This document shows positions 14,832-15,713 of a stretch of 15,713 nt of DNA, in pieces. Position 1 is the first letter of the stretch. Every line of letters starts with the position of its first letter. The notes below the pieces were generated by a model. That model was not told where the DNA came from. It saw nothing but the letters and a program-made list of their open reading frames with translations, and searched no databases. Origin of the DNA: Gammaproteobacteria bacterium (GTDB lineage: Bacteria; Pseudomonadota; Gammaproteobacteria; S144-34); the NCBI GenBank assembly GCA_015494165.1, contig WGBS01000044.1, forward strand, positions 1 through 15,713, read 5' to 3'. Made by a program: the position numbers and the translations under genes.

Positions 14832-15713
14832 ATGGCGATCGCGGCCGACGACGACATCCTGCAGGACTTCCTGGTGGAGGCGGGCGAGCTGCTCGAGCAG
14901 CTCGACGAGCAGCTCGTCGAGCTCGAGTCGCGGCCGGACGATCCGGAGCTGCTCAACGCCATCTTCCGCGCCTTCCACACGGTCAAGGGCGGGGCCGGCT
15001 TCCTGGGGCTGGAGCCCATGGTGGAGCTCTGCCACCGCACCGAGGACGTGTTCAACGTGCTGCGCCAGGGCGAGCGACGCGTCGACGCCGAGCTCATGGA
15101 CACGGTGCTGAAGGCGCTCGACGGCGTCAACGAGATGTTCGCGCGCGTCAAGGCGGGCGAGGAGCCGCGGCCGGCGGACCCCGCGCTGCTGGAGGCGCTG
15201 GTGGCCCTCGCCCAGCCGGCGGGCGGCGACGGCGCGGGGGCCGCTCCGGCGAGCGCCGCGGCCGGCGCAGGGCAGGAGGGTGCCGCGGCGCAGGCGCCCG
15301 AGGCGGAAGCAGCGCCCGAGCCGGCCCCGCAGGAGCAAGGGGCTGCGACCGAGGCGGGCAAGGGCGGCGACGGCGACGAGATCACGGACGAGGAGTTCGA
15401 GGCGCTGCTGGACGAGCTCCAGGGCCGCAAGGCGGGCGCGGCGCAGGCGCCTGCCCCGCAGGAGGCCACTCCGCAGCCCGCTGCCGCAGAGGCCCGTGAG
15501 ACCACCGCGGACGCCGGTCCGGAGAAGGTCGGCGGCGGCGACGAGATCACGGAGGAGGAGTTCGAGCGCCTGCTCGACGCCCTGCATGGCCCGGGCAGGG
15601 CCCCCGGGGCCGGCACGCCCCCGCCGGAGGCGGCCGCCGCGCAGGAGGGCGACCACATCCTCATCACGATCAGCGACGACGGCCGCGGCATGGACCCGCA
15701 CGCGCTCAAGCGC
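14832..15713 (+). CDS. cheA: Chemotaxis histidine kinase CheA (3' partial, internal domains missing)
   Basis: CheA phosphorylates itself and then CheY in response to chemoreceptors. The frame is open for 294 residues to the window end. The ATG follows GGAGGGAAGGG. Residues 1-110 are a complete P1 (Hpt) domain with phospho-histidine H49 in FHTVKGGAGF. An Ala/Pro/Glu linker (about 125-270) holds two copies of a DEIT-x-EEFE-x-LLD motif (182-198 and 237-253). From residue 271 the sequence reads QEGDHILITISDDGRGMD, the strand and G1 box of the HATPase (P4) domain. The P3 dimerisation domain and the N-box half of P4, expected between linker and G1 box, are absent (about 140-180 residues, judging from the family). 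The join is in frame, near 15636-15645. As it stands, the product should not work as a kinase. A mis-assembly is a serious alternative. Confidence 0.9.
   Translation, partial: MAIAADDDILQDFLVEAGELLEQLDEQLVELESRPDDPELLNAIFRAFHTVKGGAGFLGLEPMVELCHRTEDVFNVLRQGERRVDAELMDTVLKALDGVNEMFARVKAGEEPRPADPALLEALVALAQPAGGDGAGAAPASAAAGAGQEGAAAQAPEAEAAPEPAPQEQGAATEAGKGGDGDEITDEEFEALLDELQGRKAGAAQAPAPQEATPQPAAAEARETTADAGPEKVGGGDEITEEEFERLLDALHGPGRAPGAGTPPPEAAAAQEGDHILITISDDGRGMDPHALKR
15375..15425 (+). repeat. CheA linker motif, copy 1 (DEITDEEFEALLDELQG)
   Basis: First of two 17-residue units in the CheA linker. It differs from copy 2 by five residues and is nearly identical at the DNA level over the first half. 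Similar repeated units occur in the linker of pseudomonad CheA, from memory of that family. The unit resembles the CheY-binding peptides at the FliM N-terminus and CheZ C-terminus. Confidence 0.8.
15540..15590 (+). repeat. CheA linker motif, copy 2 (DEITEEEFERLLDALHG)
   Basis: Second unit of the linker motif, 55 residues after the first. It keeps D-E-I-T-x-E-E-F-E-x-L-L-D-x-L-x-G. It lies just before the point where the sequence jumps to the kinase G1 box. Confidence 0.8.

Noticed and set aside
1..15713. A novel defence, mobile or biosynthetic system
   Set aside because: Every open region is filled by a recognised flagellar or chemotaxis gene. No transposase, integrase, att-like repeat, tRNA, CRISPR repeat or unknown gene was found.

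Overview
The window is one uninterrupted block of flagellar and chemotaxis genes, all read from the + strand. It comes from a very GC-rich bacterium, where codon third positions are almost always G or C. The gene order is fliI-fliJ-fliK-fliL-fliM-fliN-fliO-fliP-fliQ-fliR-flhB-flhA-flhF-flhG-fliA-cheY-cheZ-cheA. That order, together with FlhF/FlhG, a CheZ phosphatase, and a CheA and FliM/FliN of Pseudomonas type, points to a gammaproteobacterium with polar flagella, perhaps a high-GC member of Chromatiales/Ectothiorhodospiraceae. I cannot name the species from the sequence.

Layout. Positions 2-1123 hold the 3' part of fliI, the export ATPase. A 149-bp gap follows and carries a sigma-54 type promoter that serves fliJ-fliK (1273-2940). 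A second gap of 183 bp carries another sigma-54 type promoter, TGGCAC-N5-TTGC, in front of fliL. From there to the end (3124-15713) the genes are tightly packed. First come the switch and C-ring proteins (fliL, fliM, fliN), then the export gate (fliO, fliP, fliQ, fliR, flhB, flhA), then the polar placement and number pair (flhF, flhG). The flagellar sigma factor fliA and the chemotaxis genes cheY, cheZ and cheA close the block. Most junctions are overlaps or gaps of a few bases. A candidate sigma-28 promoter lies inside the 3' end of flhG and would drive fliA-cheY-cheZ-cheA.

How the genes work together. FliI and FliJ deliver substrates to the FliPQR-FlhB-FlhA gate, FliO helps to assemble it, and FliK sets hook length through FlhB. 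FliM and FliN form the switch. FlhF and FlhG decide where and how many flagella are built. FliA turns on late genes. CheA phosphorylates CheY, CheY-P acts on FliM, and CheZ removes the phosphate.

Oddities. The visible cheA lacks the whole dimerisation (P3) domain and the N-box part of the kinase domain: an Ala/Pro linker runs straight, in frame, into the Asp-Asp-Gly-x-Gly ATP-binding box close to the window end. This is either a mis-join in the assembly or a real in-frame deletion. The CheA linker also holds two copies of an acidic E-E-F-E-x-L-L motif that resembles the CheY-binding ends of FliM and CheZ. I see no mobile element, CRISPR array, RNA gene or unknown gene cassette. Apart from these points the region is an ordinary flagellar cluster.
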